64,000 bases of DNA from Gimesia chilikensis (GCF_007744075.1 NZ_CP036266.1:7654564-7718563), one strand, 5' to 3'. Positions 37,873 to 47,763 are shown, numbered from the stretch's first letter. Made by a program: numbers and translations. Notes: a model not told the origin generated them from the letters alone.

Positions 37873-39564
37873 TTACCGGTGCCGATTCCAGCGGAGGGCC
37901 AGCGGAACAGTGGCGATGGGCGTCAGCGAAAGCGTACAGAGGGCGACCAGCGTGAGTTGACCGAAGAGATCCGTGTAATAGTAACCCGGATGCGGCGGTC
38001 GAGCAAAAAAGGCGAAGTAGATCACGACACCGACCACCCAGAGCACCAGGGCGGCGAATACGGTCGAGACCCGAATCAGCTGTTTGCGGCAGGCGACAAG
38101 ATAGGCGAATGCTGTTCCTCCCCAGATTAACAATATAACACAGAGGAAGACTCCAAGCAGAAAGCATTCAAATACCGAAAATGATAAGATCACCAGCTGG
38201 CGAGAATAGGCGTCGCTCAGATAACTTCCGACACCGACGATGAGGGCAAAGCCTGCCAGGATTGATCCGATGACACCAAAGATAAACCGGGTGCGCCCCG
38301 TCCAGAACAGGGAGATGACATTCGCGGCGATGATCCAGAAGGCGAAGAGGTAGATGCATCCGTAGATCAGCAGGGTGCCTCCCACGCGGACCAGATTCCA
38401 GTCGAGCAGTGCCGGCCCTTTCACGAGTAAGAGGGTGACGATGGTCATCAGCAGTCCTGCTTCGGTCAATAGAAATATCGTCACCACGGACCTGACGAGG
38501 TTGCGGAACAGGGTGTAACTGAACTCGCGATCCGACAGAGGGGCGGTCGCCAGGAAGGCTTTCATTTCTTTCCGTCCCGGGACGCAGACACTTTCGCCAA
38601 TCTGGAAGGCGGAGAGGATGGCCGCCAGCACGCCGAAGACGGCGACAATTACCAGGAATCCATCGGCCCATTGATGCAAGGTCGAACCGAAGCCGGTCAT
38701 GGTGATCAGGTTGACCACCCAGACCGCGACTCCCGCCACCATGCCACAGTTGAGCACTGTCCGTTGACAGCCATCGCGCCAGTGCAGTCGCGAGAGTGAA
38801 GTACTGACGGAAAGGGTCTCGGACCGGCCGCTGGTTGCGGCGCCTGTTACGATCGATTCATACCAGTCTTGTAAACGGCGCCAGTGCGGGCTATGAGCGG
38901 CAAGTCCTGCGCGAACCCGCGCAAACTCCCTGGTACCGAAATACCAGGCGCCCACACTGACGACCAGGAGAGTCAGAAATTCGGAGAGCGTGACGTGTTT
39001 CCAGGAAATAGCGCGTGCCTGAAACCCTTCCGGGTAGTAGCGGGCCACAAACCACCAGCACATCCCGATGACCAGGCAGGTCCAGCAGACAATGCGGGTG
39101 AGACTGACGGCATACAGGCCCCAGTAAATCGCATGGCTGACCAGGATTACCGTCACCATGAACAGCAGCGGTCCTAACAGGGGCCAGTATTCGGAGAGCC
39201 AGTGCGCATCGAAAAACAGCAGTCGATAGGCGCCGTTAGTGACCAGTTGCAGCACGACGACGAGGCTGACGGTGGCCAGCATCATCCAGGTGGCGATCGG
39301 CGTGGAACGCACGGGCAGGCCCATACAGATTTTATGGGTGCCCTGGATGGCGTTATAACCGACGGCCAGAAAGAGAATCGACGAGAGAATCAGATACATG
39401 ATGTTGACGCCGAACAGATCTTCCTGCGCAAACATGCGCCCCGGCTCCGCGAATACCAGCCGATACATTAACGGACAGAGCACCAGCGCCGAAACCGCGA
39501 GCAGCGCACCGGCCCAGGCCCGTTTCAGAAAGAGTCGGGTAGTCGTAACTAATGCGGCGTTCAT
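37873..39564 (-). CDS. ABC-2-like polytopic permease, paralogue 5 of 5
   Basis: 563 residues from the ATG at 39564; an ATG at 39588 abuts the preceding stop and is also possible. About a dozen hydrophobic segments are present. The N-terminus TTRLFLKRAWAGALLAV and the end TPIATVPLALRWNRHR match the other four products. In the middle a conserved block reads GVWYFGTREFARVRAG-like (here VGAWYFGTREFARVRAGLA), then SRLHWRDGCQRTV, EMKAFLATAPLSDREFSYTL and NVISLFWTGRTRF. These are ABC-2-type membrane components expected to work with the ATPase encoded upstream. It is the last gene of the operon; the substrate is unknown. Confidence 0.82.
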   Translation of the reverse strand: MNAALVTTTRLFLKRAWAGALLAVSALVLCPLMYRLVFAEPGRMFAQEDLFGVNIMYLILSSILFLAVGYNAIQGTHKICMGLPVRSTPIATWMMLATVSLVVVLQLVTNGAYRLLFFDAHWLSEYWPLLGPLLFMVTVILVSHAIYWGLYAVSLTRIVCWTCLVIGMCWWFVARYYPEGFQARAISWKHVTLSEFLTLLVVSVGAWYFGTREFARVRAGLAAHSPHWRRLQDWYESIVTGAATSGRSETLSVSTSLSRLHWRDGCQRTVLNCGMVAGVAVWVVNLITMTGFGSTLHQWADGFLVIVAVFGVLAAILSAFQIGESVCVPGRKEMKAFLATAPLSDREFSYTLFRNLVRSVVTIFLLTEAGLLMTIVTLLLVKGPALLDWNLVRVGGTLLIYGCIYLFAFWIIAANVISLFWTGRTRFIFGVIGSILAGFALIVGVGSYLSDAYSRQLVILSFSVFECFLLGVFLCVILLIWGGTAFAYLVACRKQLIRVSTVFAALVLWVVGVVIYFAFFARPPHPGYYYTDLFGQLTLVALCTLSLTPIATVPLALRWNRHR

Positions 39565-39588
39565 CAAATGAGTCTCACTTTTAAGCAT

Positions 39589-41283
39589 TTAGCGGTGACG
39601 GTTCCAGCGGAGGGCCAGCGGAATTGTGGCAAACGGTGCCAGCAGCAGTGCCAGCACAGCCGAGTACAGGAAAAAGAAAAACCACTGCGGCCGGCCCTGA
39701 TACAAATAAGCAGTCTGCAGAATTCCCACCACGATCATCGTGACTCCCAGCGCGAACAGCAGACCGCAGCAGAGGGTTTTGCGTTTCGAAATCAATCCCT
39801 GATACAGGGCACCGGTGTAGGCGATCAGGGTGCCTCCCATGATCAAGGCATACACGAGCATTAACATGGCGACGACGATGAACCGCGACAGCATAAAATC
39901 GCGGAAGATGGTTTCGAGCAGATTAATCGTGACGATATAAAAGATGAGTCCGCCGAACACGACACCGACAGTGGTGTTGATGAACCAGCTGCGTCCCGTC
40001 CAAAGCACCGAGACCGCATTCCCGGCGAGCAGCCAGAACCCGGAAAACGCCAGCAGTATCTGCGCCAGATACTCTTTTTCGTTAATCAGCAGTCGGCCGA
40101 GCTGTTTCGCCAGGCCTGGTCCCCAGAGCAGCGAGTTGATCGTCAGGCTGAGCAGTAGCGCACCGAAGATAATTGCCAGCGTGCAGAGACAGGTTTTGAT
40201 CAGATTGCGAAACAGCCGCCGGATCAGTTCGGTATCTTTTAAAGGCGCGATTGCCAGGTAGCGTCGCATCTCCGCACGCCCCGGGTTGCAGATGCCGTCC
40301 CCCAGCATGAAGGCAACGAGGATGGACGAGATCAGACTGGTCATCAGCGTAATCATCAGGCAGCCCTGGGCGGCGTCGAGGATATTCCCCTGGCGCTGGT
40401 TTAACTCAGCCCCGATCGCGAATGTGATGCCCAGTTCCATGCAGCCAAACAGAAGTCCTGAGAAGATGACGGCCCGATGACAGGAATCCCGCCAGTGGAG
40501 TTTCGCGAGTGTATCGCTACGCGAGAGGGGAACCAGCGGCTGATCGGGAATTGCCCCGGTCAACAATGCGTTCCACCAGAGCAGCATGCGTTCCCACGCG
40601 GGGCTGGGAACGGCAATCCCCGCGCGGTACAAGGCAAAGGACCGCGTGCCCTGGTACCAGGCTGCGATGCAGACGATTTGCAGCGTGACGAATTCGCCCA
40701 GCGAAACCCGGCTCCAGGGAATCAGTTTCGCGTGGAAGCCTGCTGGATAGTAGCGGCTGATGAACCAGTAAAACATGCCCACGATCACCGCGGCTCCCAC
40801 TCCCAGGCGGGTAAAGCTGGGGGCGTGCATCATCCAGAACAGGCAGTGTCCGACCAGGATCAACGAGACGATAAACAGTAGGGGGCCGAGCAGCGGCCAG
40901 TAGTCGGCCAGCCAGTGTTCGTCAAAAAACAGCATGCGATAGGCACCGCTGGTCAGCAGTTGTAACAGCACGACCAGTCCGACCATCGTGAACATCATCC
41001 AGCTGGCGATGGCTTTCGAGCTGACGGGGAGCGTGAGGCAGAGCTTCTGACAGCCCGACTGGGCATGCAGGCAGACTCCGAGGAAGCCGACCCAGGAGAG
41101 CCCGAGGTACGCGAAGTGGTAGCCGGTGAGGTCGTGGTCCATGTATTCCAGGTTCAGTCCCTGCATGCGCGTGAGCAGCACGAATGCCAACGGTCCCAGG
41201 ATCAGGGTACCCACAGCGAGCAGCGCCCCAAACCAGGCCCGTTTACAGAACTGTTTTGTCGTTACATATAATGCGGTTGTCAT
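39589..41283 (-). CDS. ABC-2-like polytopic permease, paralogue 4 of 5
   Basis: 564 residues. The ATG at 41283 has GAGGTG about six bases upstream; the codon two triplets before it is also in frame. The start TTALYVTTKQFCKRAWFGALLAV is nearly the same as paralogue 3. Shared landmarks are IAAWYQGTRSFALYRAG, AKLHWRDSCHRAV, EMRRYLAIAPLKDTELIRRL, NAVSVLWTGRSWF and the end PFATIPLALRWNRHR. About twelve membrane segments are expected. The 58-base gap before it is almost the same sequence as the gap before paralogue 3, which points to recent tandem duplication of gene plus spacer. Confidence 0.82.
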   Translation of the reverse strand: MTTALYVTTKQFCKRAWFGALLAVGTLILGPLAFVLLTRMQGLNLEYMDHDLTGYHFAYLGLSWVGFLGVCLHAQSGCQKLCLTLPVSSKAIASWMMFTMVGLVVLLQLLTSGAYRMLFFDEHWLADYWPLLGPLLFIVSLILVGHCLFWMMHAPSFTRLGVGAAVIVGMFYWFISRYYPAGFHAKLIPWSRVSLGEFVTLQIVCIAAWYQGTRSFALYRAGIAVPSPAWERMLLWWNALLTGAIPDQPLVPLSRSDTLAKLHWRDSCHRAVIFSGLLFGCMELGITFAIGAELNQRQGNILDAAQGCLMITLMTSLISSILVAFMLGDGICNPGRAEMRRYLAIAPLKDTELIRRLFRNLIKTCLCTLAIIFGALLLSLTINSLLWGPGLAKQLGRLLINEKEYLAQILLAFSGFWLLAGNAVSVLWTGRSWFINTTVGVVFGGLIFYIVTINLLETIFRDFMLSRFIVVAMLMLVYALIMGGTLIAYTGALYQGLISKRKTLCCGLLFALGVTMIVVGILQTAYLYQGRPQWFFFFLYSAVLALLLAPFATIPLALRWNRHR

Positions 41284-41341
41284 CACCACACCTCAGGATT
41301 CAGGTTACGAAAAACACAACAACAATTTAGAGCAGCCCACA

Positions 41342-43024
41342 TCACCGATGCCGATTCCACGAGACCGCCAGAGGGATCGTCGCGAAGGGGGCAAACAGCA
41401 GCGAGAGCATGGATCCGAGGAAGATCAGCTCTGCAATGCGATTGATGTCAACGCGATCGGGATACAAATACACCCAGGCCGTGACAGTACAGAGCATCCA
41501 ACTGACCAGCGCAGTCCAGACCGTCCCGGGGGTAATCAGCATTTTTTTCGTGGCGGACCGGTAAGCAAACGCGGTCCCGCCCAGCATCAGCAGCGAATAG
41601 AACAGAATCAGAACCAACTCCACATAATGATGAAACACATAGTTCCTGGAAACCATGAGGACGCCGACAAAAAACAGAAAGCTGGCGGCACACAGTCCCA
41701 GCATCGTCCAGTAAAACCAAGTACGACCGGTCCAGAGAATGGAAATCAGATTCGCCCCGAAAAACCAGTAGCCGATCAACATGACCAGGGTGTAGTTCAA
41801 CCAGAGACGGAACCAGTCGAACCGGTATGCGTCTGGCTGTAGTGCCTCCCTGCCATGCATTAGGTAGAGCAGCAGGCAGGTCAAGAACAGAATGACTTCA
41901 AACAGCAGGAAGACCGTTACGTAGGTCTTCACTACATTACGATTGAGGGTGGCGCCCAGGATGCGGTCAGATAAAGGAGCTTTGGCCAGAAAGGAGTTCA
42001 TGCTGGTCCGTCCCGCGGCGTGCATGCCCCGCATTAACAACGCCGCGATAAAGACAGAGGCGATCCAGCTGAACAACAGCGTCATGCCGAAGTAGCTTTC
42101 GATGAGTTCGGGAAAGTCATTGATTCCCGGGCTGTGCCGATCGAAGGCGATGGTACTCTGGACGTTAATCAGCAGTACTGCCAGCCCGAGGACCACGCCG
42201 CCCATCACGACGGCCCGCTGACAGGTATGTCGCCAGTGATATTTGGCCAGCGCGGTTCGACTGGAGAGCGGCAGCAGCAGACCATGGGTATCGCTACCGG
42301 AAATCAGGGCCGACCAGAGTTGTTCGACGCGAAACCAGGTTTGACTGGGCGCCGCGGTCCCGGCACGGAAGCGGGCGAACTCCCGGGTGCCCTGGTACCA
42401 GGCTCCCAGGCAGACCAGTTGCAGCGTAACGAATTCGCCCAGGGTCACCTGTTGCCACATCACGAACGGCTTTTGAAAACCGTGCGGGTAGTAGCGTGTC
42501 AGAAACCAGGTGAAGAGTCCGCCGATCAAGCCGACGCTGAACAGGACCCGACTGAAGCTGGGGGATTTCAGACTCCAGTAAATCAGGTTCCCCGCCAGCG
42601 TCAAGGCGATCATAAACAGCAGCGGCCCCAGGACGGGCCAGTTGCGTGTGAGGGTCTCCGTTTCAAAATATAACAGGCGATAGGCGCCGTTGGTCACCAG
42701 TTGCAGGACGACGACGAGGCCGACCATTGCCAGCATCATCCAGGAGGCGATTGCCCGCGAAGAGATAGGGAGCCCGCGACACAACTGCTGACAACCGGTC
42801 AGCGCATGCAGGGCGACTGTGAGAAAGACGACCAGCGAGATCAGCTGATAAGCGAAGTAATAGCCGCGGAGATTGTCCGCCAGATGACCGACGCTCACCG
42901 CCAGCATCCGCGAGAGCAGCATGAAGAACAGTGGTCCGAGCACGAGAATTCCAACCGCGAGCAGCGCCCCCAGCCAGGCCCGTTTACAGAACTGTTTCGT
43001 CGTCACATATAATGCGGTTGTCAT
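41342..43024 (-). CDS. ABC-2-like polytopic permease, paralogue 3 of 5
   Basis: 560 residues. The ATG at 43024 has GAGGTG upstream. N-terminus TTALYVTTKQFCKRAWLGALLAV, middle LGAWYQGTREFARFRAG and AKYHWRHTCQRAV, then SMNSFLAKAPLSDRILGATL, NLISILWTGRTWF, and end PFATIPLAVSWNRHR. It is closest to paralogue 4 at its start and in its upstream spacer. Membrane topology is similar in all five. The stop lies 58 bases before the start of paralogue 4. As with its neighbours, coupling to the ABC ATPase upstream is inferred from operon order. Confidence 0.82.
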   Translation of the reverse strand: MTTALYVTTKQFCKRAWLGALLAVGILVLGPLFFMLLSRMLAVSVGHLADNLRGYYFAYQLISLVVFLTVALHALTGCQQLCRGLPISSRAIASWMMLAMVGLVVVLQLVTNGAYRLLYFETETLTRNWPVLGPLLFMIALTLAGNLIYWSLKSPSFSRVLFSVGLIGGLFTWFLTRYYPHGFQKPFVMWQQVTLGEFVTLQLVCLGAWYQGTREFARFRAGTAAPSQTWFRVEQLWSALISGSDTHGLLLPLSSRTALAKYHWRHTCQRAVVMGGVVLGLAVLLINVQSTIAFDRHSPGINDFPELIESYFGMTLLFSWIASVFIAALLMRGMHAAGRTSMNSFLAKAPLSDRILGATLNRNVVKTYVTVFLLFEVILFLTCLLLYLMHGREALQPDAYRFDWFRLWLNYTLVMLIGYWFFGANLISILWTGRTWFYWTMLGLCAASFLFFVGVLMVSRNYVFHHYVELVLILFYSLLMLGGTAFAYRSATKKMLITPGTVWTALVSWMLCTVTAWVYLYPDRVDINRIAELIFLGSMLSLLFAPFATIPLAVSWNRHR

Positions 43025-43081
43025 CACCACACCTCAGAATTCAAGTTACGAAAACACAACTACAATATTGAAAAGCCCACA

Positions 43082-44728
43082 TCACCGATGCCGGTTCCAC
43101 GAGACCGCCAGGGGGATCGTCGCGAAGGGGAGTACGGTGAAGATCATAAAGGCGGAAAACAAAACGCGGTCAATCAACAGATCGGTTTTCCAGAAGTTCC
43201 AGAAGACGATGCTGATGACCAGATAGAAGATGGTCGCCAGCCAGATGGTCTTGTGTGATATCAGTCCGAGACGGTGCGCATTCTGGAAAGCCAAAATGGC
43301 CACGATACAGATCATGCCAATGACCAACAGTGTCCAGACAAGTAATAAACCGGGCCGCTGATTTCTCAATGGTCCGACAGACAGAATCAATGTGGGATAA
43401 AACAACACCATGACAACACCGAAGACATACCCCATGAATTTCGTATGCCCGGTCCAGGCCAGTGACAGTCCGTTGGATATCAGCATCCAGACCATCAACA
43501 GGGAGAACAGTAGCACCAGAAAAAACTTCTCTTTCAAAAACCAATTACAGTCTCGATAGAAGCCTTCCAATCCCTCATAGCAAACAATCGTCAGGTAACT
43601 GACACCGAAACCGAAAATAACTACCCAGAACAGCAGCAGTCCAAGCGATTTGAATAAATTAACAACCAGGGCATGAGATAACTCTTGATCGGAAACCGGA
43701 AGTTGCGCGAGATATCCCTTCATCGAGGAGAAATCCCGGAGTAACAGTGATTGCCCCAGAAGAAGCAACATGGCGAAAGATGAGAGCAGAAAAACTCCAA
43801 ATGTGGCCAATGGCTGATTAGAGCCAATCAGTGGGTTCACATATCCGTAGATCGCCTTATAGAAGTAACCATACAGATTTAAGATTAGTGTCAGCCCACC
43901 GAAGATCACCGCCAGCAAAGTCACTGGAGAACAACCATCCTGCCAGTGCAGACGGGTGAAGGCTTGTACCCGGGAACCGACAACGGGAATACTTTGCTCG
44001 CGCAGCTGCCCTCGGTCGCCGTTCAACCAGTTCTCGATTCGGGACCAGGGACGGCTCGTGACTGCAACACCGCAACGAATGCGGGCATAGCCACGGATTC
44101 CTGCCAGCCAGGCTACCCCACAAATCACCAGCACGGTGATCCATTCCGTCAGTGTCACCACCTTCCAGGGAACCAGCTTTCCCTCGGGATAATAGCGGGA
44201 GACCAACCAGGCCACGAGTGCCCCCATCGTGCTGGCCCAGAACAGCAGCCGCCAGAAACCCTTGGCCTGCAGACTCCAGTAAGCCGACCAGGCGACCATA
44301 ATGAATGCAGTCATAAACAGAGTCGGTCCCAGCACAGAGCAGTCGCGGTCCGGCCAGGTGGCGCCCATCACCAGGAGCCGGACCAGACCGTTGATCAACA
44401 GTGCGGGTACCACCACCATCACCACCGTGGACCACATCACCCAACTGGCGATGCGGGCTGACGTGACAGGCAGTCCGCGCGTGAGCTGAAGCGGACTTTG
44501 ATAAGCCGCGTTGATACACAACAAACCAAAGGCCACCCAGGACAGCGCGAGGATCAACAGCTGGCTTCGCAACAGTTGTGCGAGGTCTTCATTCACAACT
44601 CCCGGCAACAGGCGCAGCACGGCTGGCAAAACCACCGGTCCCGTCACGAGGACCAGCCCCGTCAGCAGTGCCCCCAGCCAGGCACGCTTCCAGATGAGTC
44701 GAGTTGTCATGACAAAGGCAGATGACAT
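43082..44728 (-). CDS. ABC-2-like polytopic permease, paralogue 2 of 5
   Basis: 548 residues from the ATG at 44728, which has AAGGTG six bases upstream; a longer frame to 44764 would overlap the previous gene. N-terminus TTRLIWKRAWLGALLTG, middle VAWLAGIRGYARIRCG and TRLHWQDGCSPVTLL, then SMKGYLAQLPVSDQELSHAL, NGLSLAWTGHTKF, and end PFATIPLAVSWNRHR. It is more divergent than paralogues 3 and 4 but keeps the same order of motifs. Seventeen bases separate it from the stop of paralogue 1. Confidence 0.82.
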   Translation of the reverse strand: MSSAFVMTTRLIWKRAWLGALLTGLVLVTGPVVLPAVLRLLPGVVNEDLAQLLRSQLLILALSWVAFGLLCINAAYQSPLQLTRGLPVTSARIASWVMWSTVVMVVVPALLINGLVRLLVMGATWPDRDCSVLGPTLFMTAFIMVAWSAYWSLQAKGFWRLLFWASTMGALVAWLVSRYYPEGKLVPWKVVTLTEWITVLVICGVAWLAGIRGYARIRCGVAVTSRPWSRIENWLNGDRGQLREQSIPVVGSRVQAFTRLHWQDGCSPVTLLAVIFGGLTLILNLYGYFYKAIYGYVNPLIGSNQPLATFGVFLLSSFAMLLLLGQSLLLRDFSSMKGYLAQLPVSDQELSHALVVNLFKSLGLLLFWVVIFGFGVSYLTIVCYEGLEGFYRDCNWFLKEKFFLVLLFSLLMVWMLISNGLSLAWTGHTKFMGYVFGVVMVLFYPTLILSVGPLRNQRPGLLLVWTLLVIGMICIVAILAFQNAHRLGLISHKTIWLATIFYLVISIVFWNFWKTDLLIDRVLFSAFMIFTVLPFATIPLAVSWNRHR

Positions 44729-44745
44729 GGTTGCACCTTGAACAA

Positions 44746-46413
44746 TTAACGATGCCGGTTCCACGAGACCGCCAGGGGGATCGTCGCGAAGGGGGTGATA
44801 GCAAGCACGAGCGAGGATGATCGAAAGAGCTTCAATGGTAATTCACTGTAGTTCCAGAAATTCCAGTAGAAAGCAGGAACGATTAGACAAAACAGCGCTG
44901 CGAGCCAGATGATCTGCGAACCAATCAGACTGGTACGGTATGCCTGGATGTAAGCGATTACGGTGGCAGACCAGCTCAGTAAGGCAAAGAGCAGCAAGAG
45001 AATAAAACCAAACGCTGGATAAAAAATGCCACAGACTGCAGCAATCAATAATAGTGGGAGTAGCAGAATCACGTTCTCTGAGAAACGCGAAGAAATCATC
45101 CAAAAGAAAGAGATGCTATTCGCGACGAAGATCCAGTATGCCAGAAGAGCATAGCCAGCAAAGACTACAATTTCACCCTTTGCTTCAAAGGCCACCATAG
45201 ATTGCCAGCACTGCCTGATGACATCCGTCCCTTGTAACAATACAAAGGCGACATAGCTGCCTGCTAATCCCAGAATCACAACAAACAATAATGAGAGGAT
45301 TACACATTTCAGAATGCAACGTAGCAGGACAGCGGAGAGTTCCCGATCAGAGAGAGGCACGCCTGCCAGATAACCTTTCATTTGGTGATCTTTTCGCTTC
45401 GCAAGTGAATTTATCAGGCCCACGAACAAGATCGCGATAGCAGCCTGTATCGAATAGATTGCGGAAATACCAAACATCGGGCTCATGAATGGATTCAATT
45501 CAATCTCACCCTGGGTTGTATGATCTATGAAAAAGACCAGATTGATGAAAAAAACAAGACAACCCAATAAAGCAATGAGCAGAATCAGCGTGCGACAGGA
45601 ATCGAGCCAGTACAATTGGGCTACACCAGCTGAGATGGAATCGGGGTGTTTTCGTCTGGCGATGAGCGTACGGCGCTTCAAATCATCCAATTCTTTTTTT
45701 AAACGTTCCCAGGTCAAAGTAGGTACCGCGACACCACAGCGCACCAGGGCACACGAACGAATCGCCCCGAACCAGGCCGCTATAAAGACGACGGACATGG
45801 TCAGAAACTCCACAGGTGTGACCTGCTTCCAGGGAACGAAGTATCCGGGAGATTCGCCGGGAGAGTAGCGAGTCACAAACCAACCTATGGCTCCGGCACA
45901 AAAATAGGGCCAGAATATGAGCCTGAATACACCAAGGGCCTTCAAGTGCCAGAAAGCGCAATGCATGACAACCACCATGGTTGACAGAAACAGCGTAGGC
46001 CCCAACACAGGCCAGCGTTCATTAAATCGCGCTTCTCCGAAGATAAACTGACGATAAACGGCAACCGAAACCAGGCTGACGACAACTGTGATAATTAAGG
46101 AAGTCAGAATTAATCCACTGACAATTTCTGCTGTTGCGACAGGAATTCGGGTTATCGATTTCTGGGCTCGATCCAATACATTTAAACCCAGAACCAGAAA
46201 CAGGAATCCGGAGAATGCCACGAAGAATAAATGGCCATCTAAAGTAGCCGCGGGGAGAGGAATGAACAGTAGACGGTTTAAGAACTGTATTCCCTCTGGT
46301 GGCAGTGACCGTAGCACCAGTGGAGGCAGCACCAGAAGCAATGTGATGACAAACACACTGCGCCAGTATGTTCTCAACGAATATGTTGTGACCCGTAACA
46401 GACCGTCTGCCAT
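44746..46413 (-). CDS. ABC-2-like polytopic permease, paralogue 1 of 5
   Basis: 555 residues. The N-terminus (VTTYSLRTYWRSVFVITLLL) is the most divergent of the five, but the rest follows the shared plan: AAWFGAIRSCALVRCG, AQLYWLDSCRTLIL, QMKGYLAGVPLSDRELSAVL, NSISFFWMISSRF and end PFATIPLAVSWNRHR. Here the WTG of the other copies is WMI. It starts five bases after the ATPase stop, with AAGGA within the ATPase end as ribosome site, so translation is probably coupled. It may be the ancestral partner of the ATPase. Confidence 0.82.
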   Translation of the reverse strand: MADGLLRVTTYSLRTYWRSVFVITLLLVLPPLVLRSLPPEGIQFLNRLLFIPLPAATLDGHLFFVAFSGFLFLVLGLNVLDRAQKSITRIPVATAEIVSGLILTSLIITVVVSLVSVAVYRQFIFGEARFNERWPVLGPTLFLSTMVVVMHCAFWHLKALGVFRLIFWPYFCAGAIGWFVTRYSPGESPGYFVPWKQVTPVEFLTMSVVFIAAWFGAIRSCALVRCGVAVPTLTWERLKKELDDLKRRTLIARRKHPDSISAGVAQLYWLDSCRTLILLIALLGCLVFFINLVFFIDHTTQGEIELNPFMSPMFGISAIYSIQAAIAILFVGLINSLAKRKDHQMKGYLAGVPLSDRELSAVLLRCILKCVILSLLFVVILGLAGSYVAFVLLQGTDVIRQCWQSMVAFEAKGEIVVFAGYALLAYWIFVANSISFFWMISSRFSENVILLLPLLLIAAVCGIFYPAFGFILLLLFALLSWSATVIAYIQAYRTSLIGSQIIWLAALFCLIVPAFYWNFWNYSELPLKLFRSSSLVLAITPFATIPLAVSWNRHR

Positions 46414-46418
46414 GGTAC

Positions 46419-47324
46419 TCAGTCCTTAAACGAACTCCGGGCGGCTGATTTCATGCGGGCTACGAAGATTTCTTCCAGGGTGGGTGCCGTCTGGGCCAGG
46501 ATTTCGGCGTCCAGGTCTTTTAAGGCGGCTTCCAGTTCCTGCCGCTGGCCGTTGCAGATGATGTCCCATTCCTTGCCGGAACCGGTCCAGGTCAAGGCGC
46601 CGGTCAGTTGCGGGAAGAAGGGCTGCGGCTCGGCGAAGCTGACCGTCAGTCGAAAATGCGAGACCAGAACTTCATCCAGCGGGCTGGTGAGCAGCAGCTG
46701 GCCCTGGTCGAGAATGGCGACCTGATCCGAAACGCGCTGCACTTCGTCCAGCAGGTGCGAAGAAAAGAGGACGGTGCGGCCTTCATCGACGACCGTGCGG
46801 ATGATGGCGTCCAGAATGTCTTTGCGGACCAAAGGGTCGAGGCCCGACGATGGTTCGTCCAGCACCAAGAGCGGAGGACGATGGGCGAGCGCCAGCAGAA
46901 GCCCGGCACGGGCCAGCTGACCGCGGGAAAGCGTGGAGACTTTCTGCGTCATCGTGAGTTCGAACATCATCCGCAGCTCTTCGGCGTAGACCGGATCCCA
47001 CTTGGGATAGAAGGCCCGCGTGAATTCAAACAGTTCGCGAATCGTCATCCAGGGGGGCAGGTCGCGGGTTTCGGAGAGATGTCCGATGCGACTCAACACG
47101 CCCGGCGGATCGGCGACCGGATCGAGACCGAAGACCCTTACGGTGCCGGACTGCGGTTTGAGGAAGCCGAGAATGTGTTTCAACAGCGTGGTTTTGCCGG
47201 CGCCGTTCTCGCCCACGAGACCGAAGACGGCTCCTTCGGGTACGGAGAGACAGACGTTGGCCAGGGCCTGCTTCTTGCCGAAGCGGCGGCTCAGATTTTC
47301 GATTTCAATGACGTGCGTGCTCAT
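46419..47324 (-). CDS. ABC transporter ATP-binding protein
   Basis: 301 residues. Walker A is GENGAGKT (38-45), the signature is LSRGQ (132-136), Walker B is LLVLDEP (152-158) followed by SSGLDP, and the switch His is H190 in LFSSH. The C-terminal 80 residues after the nucleotide domain are typical of the drug/antibiotic-export or gliding-motility branch of ATPases that pair with ABC-2 permeases. Its ATG overlaps the stop of the GntR gene by four bases (ATGA), so the two are translationally coupled. Five candidate permease genes follow. It energises transport or membrane remodelling of unknown cargo. Confidence 0.95.
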   Translation of the reverse strand: MSTHVIEIENLSRRFGKKQALANVCLSVPEGAVFGLVGENGAGKTTLLKHILGFLKPQSGTVRVFGLDPVADPPGVLSRIGHLSETRDLPPWMTIRELFEFTRAFYPKWDPVYAEELRMMFELTMTQKVSTLSRGQLARAGLLLALAHRPPLLVLDEPSSGLDPLVRKDILDAIIRTVVDEGRTVLFSSHLLDEVQRVSDQVAILDQGQLLLTSPLDEVLVSHFRLTVSFAEPQPFFPQLTGALTWTGSGKEWDIICNGQRQELEAALKDLDAEILAQTAPTLEEIFVARMKSAARSSFKD

Positions 47325-47722
47325 GGTTCGACCTCTTGGGGGTGTGCATCAAACTTACGGCTGCGCTCCCGCAGCAGCTTCAGCAGGGTCTCTTCATCCA
47401 CGCCCAGCTGACGCGATTCGGTCAGCAGGGCATCCATGCGTTCGTTGAGAATGCGGCGTTTTTCTTTACTCGAGAGGGGAGAAACGCCACTGGAAATGTA
47501 AACGCCGGAACCGCGTCGGGAGATCACAACTCCTTCGGCTTCCAGCTCACGATAGGCGCGGGCCACGGTATTGGGAGTGATCGTCAACTGTTGTGCGAGC
47601 CCGCGCACCGAAGGAAGTTGATCGTGCGGCTGCAAACGCCCCGAGGCCACCAGGAACTTGACCTGGTTTACCACCTGCTGGTAATACGGGGTGCCGTCCG
47701 CTTCTGAGAGTTGAATCTGCAT
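47321..47722 (-). CDS. GntR-family repressor, YtrA-like
   Basis: 133 residues: a winged helix-turn-helix (PYYQQVVNQVKFLVASGRLQ, LPSVRGLAQQLTITPNTVAR, EAEGVVISRRGSGVYI) and a short helical tail of about 50 residues, without the large effector domain of most GntR proteins. This is the YtrA layout, whose members often repress their own ABC-transporter operon and respond to cell-envelope antibiotics. That fits the gene order: the ATPase and five permeases follow. AGGAG is upstream of the ATG, and an 8-bp inverted repeat lies over the promoter. Inducer unknown. Confidence 0.93.
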   Translation of the reverse strand: MQIQLSEADGTPYYQQVVNQVKFLVASGRLQPHDQLPSVRGLAQQLTITPNTVARAYRELEAEGVVISRRGSGVYISSGVSPLSSKEKRRILNERMDALLTESRQLGVDEETLLKLLRERSRKFDAHPQEVEP

Positions 47723-47737
47723 TGTTTCACTCCTGAG

Positions 47738-47763
47738 AACTGTATCAACACAGTAATACAGTT
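47738..47763 (-). promoter_or_regulatory. Palindromic operator of the GntR/ABC operon
   Basis: AACTGTAT (47738-47745) and ATACAGTT (47756-47763) are perfect inverted copies with a ten-base spacer. The site covers the predicted -10 of the operon promoter, as expected for autorepression by the YtrA-like regulator. Confidence 0.7.
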
